Source: Stereocaulon alpinum (taxonomy: Eukaryota; Ascomycota; Lecanoromycetes; Lecanorales; Stereocaulaceae). Taken from it: a stretch of DNA of 64,000 bases. The notes under the pieces were generated by a model. That model was not told the origin of the DNA, did no database searches, and saw only the letters and a list, made by a program, of their open reading frames with translations. The first letter of the stretch is position 1. Every line of letters starts with the position of its first letter. The stretch is from positions 344,680-408,679 of the forward strand of contig JAEUBA010000017.1 in assembly GCA_018257865.1 (NCBI GenBank), written 5' to 3'. Both the position numbers and the translations under genes were made by a program. Of the stretch, positions 9,793 to 20,578 are shown one piece after another.

Positions 9793-10865
9793 CTTTGGGG
9801 GGTGGTGGTGGTGGTGATGATTGTCGGAGGGCGAGTTAGGGCGGAGAGTGGAGAGTTGAGAGCGGAGGTGTCTCCTAGGGTAAAGACGCTGGAGCCGAGC
9901 CCGATGAAGCTAGTAGAGCCGTGGCGGAAGGACAGTCAGAATAGACCGAGTACTCCGTACTATGTAGCGATGCAGCCAGGGCCTCTGCTGGTAGGATAGA
10001 AGTTGTCCCTTCAGTAGGGCAACGGAAGCTAGCTAGTCCGGGTTGCCGAATCCTGAAAGGAGCGTGTAAGGCCGAGAGCGAGTGGCCTATTGTTTGCCTT
10101 GATCTCTGAGTACGATATGAATGGTTGATGTCACTATGGTACGAGTGACTTATCAATCGATATTTCGGCTTGGCCAAATGTCCAGATATTGCCAAGAATG
10201 CCAAGAATGCCAAGAAAAGCCACGCCGTTTGCAATCAACTGCGAACTGCGAGCTGCTTACACACCACCTCCTTCTACATAAGCGTCATAAGGATTAGAAG
10301 ATCCTGCTTACCGCCACTTGCATAAAAGAAAGCTTGAGAAGTCGTGCTCCACGGTGACTCATGGCCGGAACTGAGGTTCTACCGACAATTGCATCGTCGA
10401 AGCTGTAGATTTGTGATATCAGCCCCGTCGGTGATAGGTCTTATATATTTAGCGAAACAAGGCCTCCTGTCAGATCCTTGTCCAGGAGTTCGCTGACTCC
10501 CTCAGTGCAGGGATCCTGACCAATGATCTCACTGATTTGGTCTCTGAGAACAAGGGTCTTTACCTCCCCACGTCTCCCTTTGGCTTACTGACCCTACTGA
10601 CTACTGCGCATTTGCATCTGCATTATCAAGCAAGTCAGGAAATTGAATAGTAATCTGTCAACCAGAAGTATTATTGTTACTTAAGTTGCCTTGCGTTCCC
10701 ACTGCATTTCTCTTTTGCAATAGTCTACCAATACTAGATCCATGCTCACGTCTTGGTGACAGTCTTGACTAACTTATCTAATACTGTCTCCTGTAGGCCA
10801 GTGATCCTTTCAATCCTTTTGATCTGTCTTTCCGTTCCTGTTGAGATACCCAGAATTCTTCAATC
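9793..10865. promoter_or_regulatory. Divergent intergenic region, Sec72-like gene / MFS transporter
   Basis: A 1.07-kb gap between divergent starts. A short tandem repeat of GCCAAGAAT (three copies, 10189-10216) lies about 650 bp upstream of the transporter. No gene is seen. Confidence 0.45.
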
Positions 10866-12677
10866 ATGTCGGACTTGATGCGTGAAGCGCCCATTGGGCA
10901 ACTTCTTAGATTCGTTACCAAAAACAAACTCTTCCCATACCCAGAAGAACTTCCAAACTTTCAACTCCCCGAGACTTACAATACCGCACTCAATGAGCAT
11001 ACACACGAAAAACTCGGACCGTCCCGATCTGACTCGGAGAATGCGATTTCAGAAGACGCTCACAGGGCTGCGGACGAGCTGCCTGAACTCAAGCAGCGTG
11101 TCACGACTCGCAGCATAAGATCCGGTGACGTCGAGCATGCAGTTGCCTTGACACGGACTAGGACCCGAGAGAGCACCAGACCTTACACAGAAGAGCGTTT
11201 GGAAGTAGAAGCAGAGCTTGCGGCTGAACGCACAAAGTCAATAGCAATCATCCCAACAAAAACATCAGACGGAACCATTTTAGTCGACTGGTACACCACC
11301 GATGATCCAGCGAATCCGCAGAATTGGTCTCAAAAGAAGAAATTCTACGTCGCTCTCCTCATCAGCATCTACACTTTTGCCGTATATTCTGGCTCTGCAA
11401 TCTACACATCCAGCGAACAAGGCGTAATGAAGGAATTCGGCGTCAATGCTACTGACGCTTCTCTCCCACTCTCCCTCTATGTCCTCGCCTACGGAATTGG
11501 TCCCCTCCTCTTCGCTCCACTGTCAGAAGTTCCAATCGTCGGCCGTAACCCGGTCTACATCATCACCTTTCTATTCTTTGTCATTGTCAGCATCCCTGCC
11601 CCACTAGTCAACAACTTCGCTGGGCTTCTCGTCCTTCGTTTCTTGCAGGGCTTCTTCGGCAGTCCTTGCCTCGCTAATGGCGGTGCAACAATGCAAGACA
11701 TGTACTCCCTTCTCTACCTCCCCTACGCCCTCACCTTCTGGGTCTCATCCGCCTTTTGCGGTCCCGCTCTCGGTCCCCTCTTATCCGGCTTCGCAGTCAC
11801 GGCCAAAGGATGGCGTTGGTCCCTCTGGGAAATCCTCTGGATCGCCGGCCCCATCTTCATCCTCATGTTCCTCTTCGTCCCCGAAACCTCCACCCCCAAC
11901 ATCCTCCTCCGCCGCGCCAAACGCCTCCGCGCCCTCACAGACGACACCCGCCTCATGTCCCAATCGGAAATCGACCAACGCGGCCTCAAACCCGCCGCCG
12001 TCGCCATCGACGCCCTCATCAAACCCCTCGAAATCACAATCAAAGACCCCGCCGTCGCCTTTGTAAACATGTACACCGCCCTCGTCTACGGAATCTACTA
12101 CTCCTTCTTCGAAGTCTTCCCCCTCGTCTACCCCGTCTACTACGGCTTCTCCCTCGGCATCGTCGGCGTCGTCTTCCTCTGCATCCTCGTCGCCTGCCTC
12201 TTCGGCGTCGCCTTATACGCCGCATACCTAAACTGGTACCTCATCCCCGACATCATGAAGCACGGTCTCCGCGCCCAAGAACACCGCCTCGTCCCCGCCC
12301 TCTTCGCCTCCTTCTTCCCGCCCATCGGCCTCTTCCTCTTCGCCTGGACCGCTAACCCTTCGATCCATTGGATCGCTCCCACAATCGGCATCACCATCTA
12401 CGGCGCCGCCGTCTTCGTCATCAACCAGTGCATCTTCGTCTACATCCCCCTCTCCTACCCCCAATACGCCGCCTCCCTCTTCGCGGGCAACGATTTCTTC
12501 AGAAGTGCGCTGGCGTGCGGGTGTATTCTTTTCGCGAGACCGTTGTTTATTAATGTCGGGGTTAGCAAGGGTGTTACTGTCCTGGCTGGGTTGAGTTGTA
12601 TGGGTGTTATTGGCATGTTTGTGCTTTATTATCAGGGGGCCAAGTTGAGGTCTAAGTCCAAGTTTGCGACGGCGTGA
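10866..12677 (+). CDS. MFS drug:H+ antiporter, DHA1 (CaMDR1/FLU1-like)
   Basis: A 603-residue intronless major facilitator transporter. The N-terminal cytosolic part has GQLLRFVTKNKLFPYPEE, followed by an acidic stretch and the family signature VDWYTTDDPANPQNWSQKKK just before the first membrane helix. Twelve hydrophobic segments can be followed, with LSEVPIVGRNPVY between helices 2 and 3, LRFLQGFFGSPCLANGGAT in helix 4-5, and RAKRLRALTDDTR in the central loop. The C-terminus GAKLRSKSKFA is like that of Candida Mdr1. Expected role is proton-driven export of drugs or small metabolites at the plasma membrane. The gene is about 2 kb from the mycosporine genes, but another gene intervenes, so a role in mycosporine export is speculative. 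Confidence 0.92.
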   Translation: MSDLMREAPIGQLLRFVTKNKLFPYPEELPNFQLPETYNTALNEHTHEKLGPSRSDSENAISEDAHRAADELPELKQRVTTRSIRSGDVEHAVALTRTRTRESTRPYTEERLEVEAELAAERTKSIAIIPTKTSDGTILVDWYTTDDPANPQNWSQKKKFYVALLISIYTFAVYSGSAIYTSSEQGVMKEFGVNATDASLPLSLYVLAYGIGPLLFAPLSEVPIVGRNPVYIITFLFFVIVSIPAPLVNNFAGLLVLRFLQGFFGSPCLANGGATMQDMYSLLYLPYALTFWVSSAFCGPALGPLLSGFAVTAKGWRWSLWEILWIAGPIFILMFLFVPETSTPNILLRRAKRLRALTDDTRLMSQSEIDQRGLKPAAVAIDALIKPLEITIKDPAVAFVNMYTALVYGIYYSFFEVFPLVYPVYYGFSLGIVGVVFLCILVACLFGVALYAAYLNWYLIPDIMKHGLRAQEHRLVPALFASFFPPIGLFLFAWTANPSIHWIAPTIGITIYGAAVFVINQCIFVYIPLSYPQYAASLFAGNDFFRSALACGCILFARPLFINVGVSKGVTVLAGLSCMGVIGMFVLYYQGAKLRSKSKFATA

Positions 12678-13058
12678 GACTCACTTGATGATTAATGTCG
12701 ATATCGGACTGTCTTGCGATTGTTACGGATTTTCTTCTCGAGATGTCATTATGATGATATGATGTTGTAATAGGGAAGACCTTGGATGAGGCTCTAGGCA
12801 AAGGAGTCTTGATAGCAAGGTGTTGCTTGGCATGACGCATAAATAATGACGAATTCAATAGACTGTTCATACTCGAAATGGTCATGAATTGCTCTGCTAA
12901 ACTTGGTATTTTTGCTTGAATCACAGCATTGAATCAAACCTTCATCCTCCAGGCCCATAGCAGACTTGCACACTACGAGAGAAGTCTCGAACGCCGGCCA
13001 TACCCAATAAATAGCTTCTGCTTCCCATATGTTCAACCCCTTATCCCATCGATTCGAC
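12678..13058. other. Convergent intergenic gap
   Basis: Lies between two convergent genes; nothing recognised. Confidence 0.45.
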
Positions 13059-14454
13059 TCATCGCCCATACCCCCCCTCCGGAAAATCCAACTTCCCCGT
13101 CCCACCCGCATACCCACCGGGCTCACGACTAAGCGTCAACCCATCCCTAAATGGGTCCCCTATCCCCCCAGGCTGCAGCAACGAAGGCGGAGGCGGACGC
13201 GGCTGCCATCCTCCCACGAGATTGCCGTCACTCGTGTAAGGGTCAAGTGTATCGTAGCGGGGACTAGGCACCCTGTTGCTGAGGGGGCTGGGAGGCGGTT
13301 GTGGAAGTGTTTGCGAGCTGTTGCTGTAGGGGTTGGTGTTCAGGGGTGAGTTCATGGCTTCGTAGTTGGGACTTGGGACTCTGTTGCTCAGGGGGCTTGG
13401 TGGAGGTTGTGGGAGGGGCTGTAGGCCGCCGACGAAGGTGCTTTGGTTTGAGTGTAGGGTTTCGTAGCGAGGTGTGGGGGTCCTGTTGCTTAAGGGACTA
13501 GGGGGCGGCTGCGGTAGTGGATGTTGGGTACTGTAAGCTTCGCCGCTACTGTGGTAGCTTGTATCGACTGGCCCAAAACCTTGATCTATGGGTTGTTCGG
13601 GCGTTGAATGTGGGGCCCAGCTAAAGGGCCTGTTTGGGTTGGGATTCGGATGGTGGTCGTCTGCTGGGTTAGAGTGTAGAGTGTAGTGGTCGTCGTTGTT
13701 GTCTTCCTCATCATGACCGTTAGGATGCATCTCTTGCATCTCTTCTTGTGCGGTAAATTTGTCTGGGGTATTGGGGGAGAAGGCATAGTTGTCTACCGCA
13801 TCGTCGTGCTGAAGATACATGGCTGAACTGTTGTATGCTGGCAGATAGCCATGGCTGCGGTAGTAGAAGATGCCGTAGATTGAGAAGGCGGTGGTTAGGC
13901 CGAGGAGGAGGCTGGATCATTATTAGTGTTGCTGCCCATTTCGGTGTAGTTGACGTTGTGAATGCCTACAAGACGAAAAACCCCATGCCTGTTGCGCCTT
14001 GCCCAAGCTTGCACTTGCTAGTCGGGCCCCAATCCGAGTTGAAGGTCTCACAAAGATGATCACCACTCTTCCAGTCTTTTGCTGAGTGGGAGCCCTGATT
14101 CACGAATACCGCTTCCCCAACCCAGGCAGCGAACCATAGAAGCGTCCACAATGCATCAATACCTGCATGAGCATAAGGATTCGAGTATCGCTTCGTACGA
14201 GGGAAGACGGGAACGGCGGTTTGGTAGATTAGAACTGGGATGGAGAGGAAGCACTGGGGTCTATTAGTCTTTCGGACTTCATAAGACAATGGGAGTGATC
14301 GTACTAGTACGAAGAAGTAATTGATTCGGCCATCGCCCTTCCCTATTCTGGTGTAAATGGCGATTGTGATTATAGCGCCAATGAATATGAACAGTGCCTG
14401 TAGAGCATGGACGGCATTCTTGGCTCGCTGGTAATAGCGGGCTGCTGCTGCCAT
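13059..14454 (-). CDS. MARVEL-type integral membrane protein with proline-rich repeats
   Basis: Predicted 428 residues from three exons (14305-14454, 13970-14253, 13059-13911), with introns of 51 and 58 nt. The first about 165 residues carry four membrane helices (ALQALFIFIGAIITIAIYT, YFFVLCFLSIPVLIYQ, ALWTLLWFAAWVGEAVF, and FFVFLLLGLTTAFSIYGIFY) with PVFPRTKRYSNPYAHAGID between them, the arrangement of fungal MARVEL proteins. The remaining about 260 residues are a cytosolic tail rich in Pro, Ser and Asn. It contains three spaced copies of LPQPPPSPLSNR followed by T/V-P-T/S-P-x-Y-E/D, each unit about 36 residues. Function is unknown; MARVEL proteins organise membrane domains. The start ATG begins MAAAARYYQRA. 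Confidence 0.78.
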
Positions 14455-16049
14455 TTCCTGGTAAACATCAACAGTCTTGGAGGCAGCAGAGCCAATGTGA
14501 CATATACAGTGGTGCCAGAGGCGTTCTGTATGCCTTCCAAGCTGTAAACGGATGCAACAGCTGCTATATTTGAAGTCTCCCGGTGGAGGTTTGCAAGACC
14601 TGTCTCGGGCAGTTGCAGGTTGACGGAGACCGGAGGGAAGACATTCTTTGGAGTGAAGCAGCAAGTGCTTCCATTTTGAGGATTCAGCCCATGGCTGACG
14701 ATTCACAGCCTTGCGTTGGGGTCTAACAGTGCAGGATGAGGCTCAAGCAGGGTAAATTGGCAGCCGAGCCACCACCGTGACACGCTATGTACCTAAAAAT
14801 AGATTACACTTCCGTCCCATTCTCTTCAGCCAATACAATACATATCAACTCCAACAATTGCACATGCTTCGTCTGAAACAGCTTGACTAAGTTAGACGAT
14901 GAGGGTTTCGCATCTACGGATCCTTTGCATCAAGTATATTATGTCTCCGCGACTATCGGGTTGGAGCTAAACTGTGCACTCTTTACAAGCCCGTCATGGC
15001 TCAATATAGCCTAAATCCTTGACCTTGACTAATAGTATCGTGCTGAGAATATCGAGCTTTTGTCAGATCAAGTACGAGACTTTGAAAGTTGTACTAATTT
15101 CACCCAATACATTTGCTACCGTGAGGCGTGCGGCCATAGGTACTATCATTGCTCCTAGTCGCTGAAAGCACTCCAGGAGAATCATGATGCCAGGCTGCAA
15201 CCATTATCAGTACAGGCAATGATCATTCTGTCGAAGACAAAATATGCGATACCCTTGATTTATTGGAGATTGACCAGTCAAAGATCAAGGACGAATACGT
15301 TGCCGCTCTCATGGTTGGATTAGGCTACTAGCAGCACTACATCAGCCCTTGCAGAATGCTCGCATTCGAGTTGCCAGTCGGTCTCAATCTGGTTGATGCT
15401 GTCGGCCTCGATTCAAGGCTACCTAAGCCCGGGCTGCGGGAGGGAGCGCCACGGCTGTGGGGTAGTTCTACTGTAAGTCAGGGTTTGGCGGACAAATCTT
15501 CTCCAAGACGTTCATCTCGGGGCCAGCATAAGGTATACAGTATTTCAAGTGAACCCAGCAGCTTATACTTTACCGCTATGCATATCTTTTTCGTACAAGC
15601 AGGAAACAACACCGCCTGCAGCCCGGCACGTTGTTGCGGGAGATCCTCAGGTCGTCATCTATCCTCGGCTGCTGCAAATCCTCCACGCTGTGCGGCTCCT
15701 AACCCCGCTTGACTTGAATTAAGGTGGCTCGGGTGGGTAGCCGGCCTGAAAGCTTTGCCATTGACGAATAGCCCACGTCTTTAATTAATGACTGTCCCTA
15801 ACGTCGGGCTTTCGCCGCTGGGTGGAGGCCTAGTATCTCTTCACTTCTCTCCCGCTGCCTCGGAAGTTTTATATGCAAGGCCACACGGGTGCAAATGGAC
15901 GTCTAACGATGTTCGTGCAACCACCACTACCCGTTATTGGGATCCTCGAGGCACCTACGGTCGAGCGGTAAAAACTCTACTCCAACTCCAACTTTGTCTC
16001 GTCATCGAACTCGTCGACTTCATACTCGCCAAGGTCAATAGCCGCAAAT
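14455..16049. other. Intergenic region, no gene recognised
   Basis: About 1.6 kb between divergent genes. Open frames at 15356-15712 and 15788-16138 lack a protein-like character, and the second overlaps the acyl-CoA ligase start in another frame. I see no repeats or RNA genes. Confidence 0.4.
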
Positions 16050-18002
16050 ATGGTCATACGATCGCCTTACCCAAGTATCAACATCCCAGAAGTCGACATC
16101 CTTACATTCCTCTTCGGTGCTGGCGAGGATTTGCCTGAAGACCCTCTGTGGATCAATGCCGCAGATACAAGCCTATACCTCTCTCAACGCACAGCACTAC
16201 GATGGATCAAGAGACTAGCAATTGGTCTAGATAGGTTGGGGGTCGAGAAGGAGGAGGTGGTCATGATAGTGACCCCGAATCACATCTTCGTGTCTGTGGC
16301 ATATCTGGGGACTGTGGGCTCAGGCAGGGTGTTTAGTGGGGCGAATCCTTCCTATACTGCTGATGGTCAGTGAGGGTTTCACTTCTCATCTTGCAGAAGC
16401 TGCGTGGGAGCTTTGAGTCTGACCATGGCTGAAAATCTGCATCCCAAACAGACGTCTTTTACTGCAAGGTCCACTCAACACTCAATTGTTCAGTGCTGCG
16501 ATCATTCGCCGCGGGACTCTGCAGGTCCAGAAGCTGCTACTTGTTGTGCGCATACTACGCTCGTTGCTGACAGTAAACCTACAGAGATGAGCTATCAGAT
16601 GCAAGATCTCGACGCTCGGATTGTCCTGGTGCATCCATCTTTGCTAGACACCGCACGGAAAGCCGCAAAGACAGCCAACATATCACAGGACCGACTGTAC
16701 ATCTTCTCCGACGTTGAGCATCAGCCAGTGGACGGTATTCGAGACTGGCGTTCAATGCTGGGTACTTCCCAGGAGGCATCATACTACTCCTGGCCCCGAC
16801 TCTCCGGGGCAGCAGCAAGATCCCAAATCGCAACAGTGAACTACTCAAGTGGCACCACTGGGCTCCCCAAAGGAGTCAAAATAACTCACAGCAATCTCAT
16901 CGCCAACGTCGAACAATCGGCCTTTGCAGCCAACGTCGAGCGGCCCGGGATAGAGCCAGGCTTTGAAGAGCGATGGATTGGTTTCCTCCCCTTATATCAC
17001 GCTTACGGCCAGCTGAGTAGCATTCTCATGGCTGTGAAAACCGAAACGCCCGTCTATGTTATGACGACCTTTGTATACGAAGACTTCCTTCGTGTCATCC
17101 AAACGCATAGAATCACGGAATTGCAAGTCGCACCCCCTATACTCGTCCTCCTGAACAAGCACCCCGCTACCTCGAAATACGACCTCAGCAGCGTAAGCAA
17201 GATAGCATGCGGTGCCGCGCCGCTCAGTGCATCATTACAGAACCGGGTTCAAGAGCGTACCGGGGCTGTCATACGGCAGGGTTGGGGCATGACAGAGGTG
17301 ACGTGTGCGGGGATCGTAATACCCACTGATCTTAGTGACGAGACGGGAAGTATAGGCTGCTTACTTTCCAATTCAGAGGCAATGTTACTGGACGAGAATG
17401 GCAAGGAAGTAGCTACGGGAGAAAGAGGAGAGCTCTACATCAGGGGCCCACATGTTAGTCCGGGGTACTGGAAGAACGAGAAAGCAACCAAGGAGACTAT
17501 GCTTGAGGGAGGCTGGCTAAGAACAGGCGATGTAGCTATCGCCAACGAAAAGGGCTGGTTCTGGATCGTAGATCGTCTGAAGGTACCCTTCCCCCTCTCC
17601 CTACCCTCTACATCACACAACCAACACTAACATCCATAACAGGAACTAATCAAAGTCTCCGGCCTCCAAGTCGCCCCCGCAGAACTAGAAGCCCTCCTCC
17701 TAACCCACCCCCTAATCGCCGACGCCGGCGTAGTCGGCATCTCCGACACCTTCTCCAGCCAGGAAAAACCCCGCGCCTACGTCCTGCCCAAGAGCATGGA
17801 TCCTGCTAATCCGGGCGTTACAGAGGATGAGATTGAGAAGTGGGTTAGGCGGAAGGTGGCGAGGCATAAGTGGTTGAGTGGGGGGGTTGTGTTTAGTGTT
17901 GTGCCCAAGAGTGCGGCGGGGAAGATTCAGAGGAAGGTCTTGAGGGAGTGGGCGAGGGCGGATGGGGATGGGGAGGGGAGAGTGGCGAAGGCGAAGTTGT
18001 AG
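16050..18002 (+). CDS. Acyl-CoA ligase, 4-coumarate-CoA ligase-like, peroxisomal
   Basis: Predicted 557 residues from three exons (16050-16365, 16585-17582, 17643-18002). It is an ANL adenylating enzyme: YSSGTTGLPKGV is the AMP-binding P-loop, GWGMTE the adenine/carboxylate motif, GWLRTGDVA the ribose-binding Asp, WIVDRLKELIKVSG the hinge and SAAGKIQRK the catalytic C-terminal Lys. The protein ends in AKL, a type 1 peroxisomal targeting signal, so it probably activates a fatty or aromatic acid in peroxisomes. The 5' intron (16366-16584) is long at 219 nt. The splice used joins ADxEMSYQ as expected for the family, but a nearer acceptor at about 16398 leads to a stop. The second intron is 60 nt. 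Confidence 0.9.
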
Positions 18003-18371
18003 TATGCCGTGATAGCTGTGAGCTATGGACATGAGACACGTAGTTAGATTTATCATGGTCTTACTGTCGCGTTGGTGGCATGCTGGTTTCGTCGTGAGAT
18101 AGCATGTGAAGTGAATTGCACGTGCAGTATAGTATTACATTAAAATTTACGTACGTAGCAGGCTTGCCATGTGCTCATAGCATCGTCTGAAAATTACAAT
18201 TGGGTATCGCTGCAATCCACAAGCCAAAAGCCAGTCACTCCCACCATCTATGAATCAAGCACCAGCAACGCCTCTCACTTGACGCCTCTCTTCCATTAAA
18301 TCACGAGTATCAATTGACCACAATGCGCTGATTGTGCAAAGGGTCGGTAAAATATTGCGGTGAACACGAGC
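18003..18371. other. Convergent intergenic gap
   Basis: Lies between two convergent genes; nothing recognised. Confidence 0.45.
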
Positions 18372-19583
18372 TTAGACTTCCTCTGTTTCGGGCGCTGCTT
18401 GATGATCTAGTGGAGGGGCCGGTGTGCTCTCGTCCCTTTGGACGGCCTCTTCACCCTCTCCTTCAAGACTGTTCTTCTCGTGTTCTGGTACGCGATCATG
18501 CTTGTGTCCATGGACGGTCTTTTCCTCGTCTCCGTGAACGGCCTGCTCCTTGTCGGCCTCCACTTCCGTAGCCGAACGTCTGGTCGCTTTTTCAGGAGTT
18601 TTATCATCAAAAGTCTCTTCTTCAGTCGTGATCATGTCCCCTAGATGATCCTGAGCACTTGACTTGCCACTCTCGGGCTCCTCCTTGTGAGCTTCGACGT
18701 CCCGGCCGCGTAGGTAGTCGCCTGATCCCTTGCTGTGGTTGGGAACCCAAAAGCGCTTGTCGATCCTCACGACCACGTAGAGTAGGGTGACGACAATCTC
18801 AATGACAAAGTTGAAGATGTAGAAGCATGCCTTCCCTTGATAGCCTGCTGGGTTTCTGATTGGCCTCTCTCCGCCAGCGTAGTTCGTGCCGGCTCTGAAG
18901 CAGGCGCCTAGGCATAGCAAGAAGGAGGTAGTGAGTAGGATTCCAATCTTCGTCCGGAAGCGCCCCTGTCCAAATTTCTCAATGCGGGTTTTGCGTGGTA
19001 TGACGATGCCACCGATGACCATAAGGATTGGCAGAAAGGAGACGACGCTGTAGAAAGTCTGGCCGTAGAGGACGACGTCACGGTCGATGCGCCTCGTGTT
19101 GAGGTTGGCTGTGTAAATGCTTTGAATTGAGGCTGTGAGCAGCATGGCGAGTGTGAGCACTATGAGGACGTAGAGCGCCGTGAAAGAGTGGTGCAATAGC
19201 CGATGCCACCCAAAGGTAGGATGGCAAGCTCGTAGGATCCTCTGTGCAAAGATGAGGTTGACAACAAAGAGTAACACGACGCCCGCATAGACAAAGACAG
19301 CGGCCGCGATTGCTACTCTCAGATTTCTAGGACGAGTAGCGGAGACGATACGCATGACCAAGGTCGTGATTCTCGCCATGCAGAAACCGAACATCATGCC
19401 CGATATAAGGAACTTATGGCCGCGTCGTAGGTTCACTTGCAAGATGGTCATGTGAGAGATGGCACCGCAGATGAAGAGGGCGATGAAGACGGCGCATACT
19501 GGAACGTCGAGGGCGACTGTGGGGCTTCCGCCGAGGGAGGCAGTAGTGGGGGGGTAGGGTGGCGAGGAGTTCATTGTTGCCAT
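18372..19583 (-). CDS. DUF3112-type seven-transmembrane protein
   Basis: A 403-residue intronless frame. Seven hydrophobic helices are visible from about residue 28 to 285 (VPVCAVFIALFICGAISHM, AIAAAVFVYAGVVLLFVVNL, LHHSFTALYVLIVLTLAML, VVSFLPILMVIGGIVIP, IGILLTTSFLLCLGACFRA, IFNFVIEIVVTLLYVVVR). Between them sit conserved fungal DUF3112 stretches such as RRGHKFLISGMMFGFCMARI, NTRRIDRDVVLYG and FRAGTNY. The C-terminal about 110 residues are a charged, Glu/Lys-rich cytosolic tail with HG/HGHKHD elements. This family is often annotated as fungal GPCR-like; ligand and function are unknown to me. Confidence 0.82.
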   Translation of the reverse strand: MATMNSSPPYPPTTASLGGSPTVALDVPVCAVFIALFICGAISHMTILQVNLRRGHKFLISGMMFGFCMARITTLVMRIVSATRPRNLRVAIAAAVFVYAGVVLLFVVNLIFAQRILRACHPTFGWHRLLHHSFTALYVLIVLTLAMLLTASIQSIYTANLNTRRIDRDVVLYGQTFYSVVSFLPILMVIGGIVIPRKTRIEKFGQGRFRTKIGILLTTSFLLCLGACFRAGTNYAGGERPIRNPAGYQGKACFYIFNFVIEIVVTLLYVVVRIDKRFWVPNHSKGSGDYLRGRDVEAHKEEPESGKSSAQDHLGDMITTEEETFDDKTPEKATRRSATEVEADKEQAVHGDEEKTVHGHKHDRVPEHEKNSLEGEGEEAVQRDESTPAPPLDHQAAPETEEV

Positions 19584-19747
19584 CTGTTATGGTTGGCAGG
19601 TGAGCTGGGCAAGGCTAGCCGTGGCAAATATACTGTGGCCCCACCTTTGTAGATTGTAGCGGGAAGTATTGGTAGTCTCAAGTCGGGTTGTTCAGGGCGG
19701 TGCTTTATTCTTGCTCTAGTTAGGGAGATGTAAGGTATAGATGTATT

Positions 19748-19799
19748 GATGTAGAGATGTAGAGATGTAGAGATGTAGAGATGTAGAGATGTAGAGATG
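19748..19799. repeat. 8-bp minisatellite, unit ATGTAGAG
   Basis: About six near-perfect copies of ATGTAGAG in direct array, about 165 bp upstream of the DUF3112 gene start. Confidence 0.9.
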
Positions 19800-19997
19800 G
19801 GATCAACAAAGGAACAATAGTGACAGCGGCCAGTGTGAGGAATTATATGAAACCGGGCGCCTCATTCTCCGACGTCTGCGTCAATGCAAGGTAACTTATC
19901 TGCGTGCCTGCGTCACCAAGAGAGTAACTAGATTGATCACAATGTTCAATGACCCTTTGCACAAGAGTGTATAATATCAATACGGAGTTAAGCCCTC

Positions 19998-20028
19998 CGA
20001 TGCCGATGCCGATGCCGATGCCGATACC
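19998..20028. repeat. 6-bp microsatellite, unit GCCGAT
   Basis: About five consecutive copies of GCCGAT, the last slightly altered (GCCGATACCGAA). Confidence 0.85.
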
Positions 20029-20578
20029 GAAGCCTTCATACAGAAACAGCCTGACTCCCTGACCTTGATTGGAACGGGAAGTGAACACATTAAGTAAAAG
20101 TAATTTATGCTCCCTGCCACATGGAATTATGGGGATTGCTATCCAGAGCTGCAGCGAATCATCATTCATGATTGACAGTGGTGACGCTATCTACCTTACT
20201 GTACTCAGGTGGAGTTGCGGCTGCGGGCCCGGGCACAGTAAGAGCGAATGCGCCGAGCGGGCGGACCCTAGCGAGCCCCACCTCTCCAAACCCTAACTCT
20301 CGCTTTTATCGTAACGCTAGAGCGACTTTGACACCAATCACCATCGAATACTAACCTGCTCTTTACCGAGTACCTATATATCAGAGACGCACCCAGAGAA
20401 CCTCAGATACACCAGGCATATCCTTTGGACCTCATGGAAGTCCATATGCAGCTAATTAGAATGTGTATTCACGTTATTGCAATAGAGACATCCGAATAAA
20501 ACACACAACAAGGCCCCCTGATAACCCGAAAAGCACTGGATAGCAAGGAAGGCCGTCTCGTAGCTTGAGAGCAATCTA

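Larger units (their letters stand above)
19584..20578. other. Intergenic region with two short tandem repeats
   Basis: About 1 kb with no convincing gene. It holds an 8-bp minisatellite and a 6-bp microsatellite (listed separately) and a GC-rich patch around 20210-20290. The minus-strand frame at 19843-20169 is only an artefact of the microsatellite, which translates as repeated Gly-Ile. Confidence 0.5.

Noticed and set aside
11677..12464. Several Arg/Pro-rich or Glu/Gly-rich open frames inside the MFS gene
   Set aside because: Shadows produced by the C-rich third positions of the transporter gene.
19843..20169. Minus-strand 108-codon open frame with a Gly-Ile repeat
   Set aside because: The repeat is the translation of the GCCGAT microsatellite and the rest has no protein-like features.
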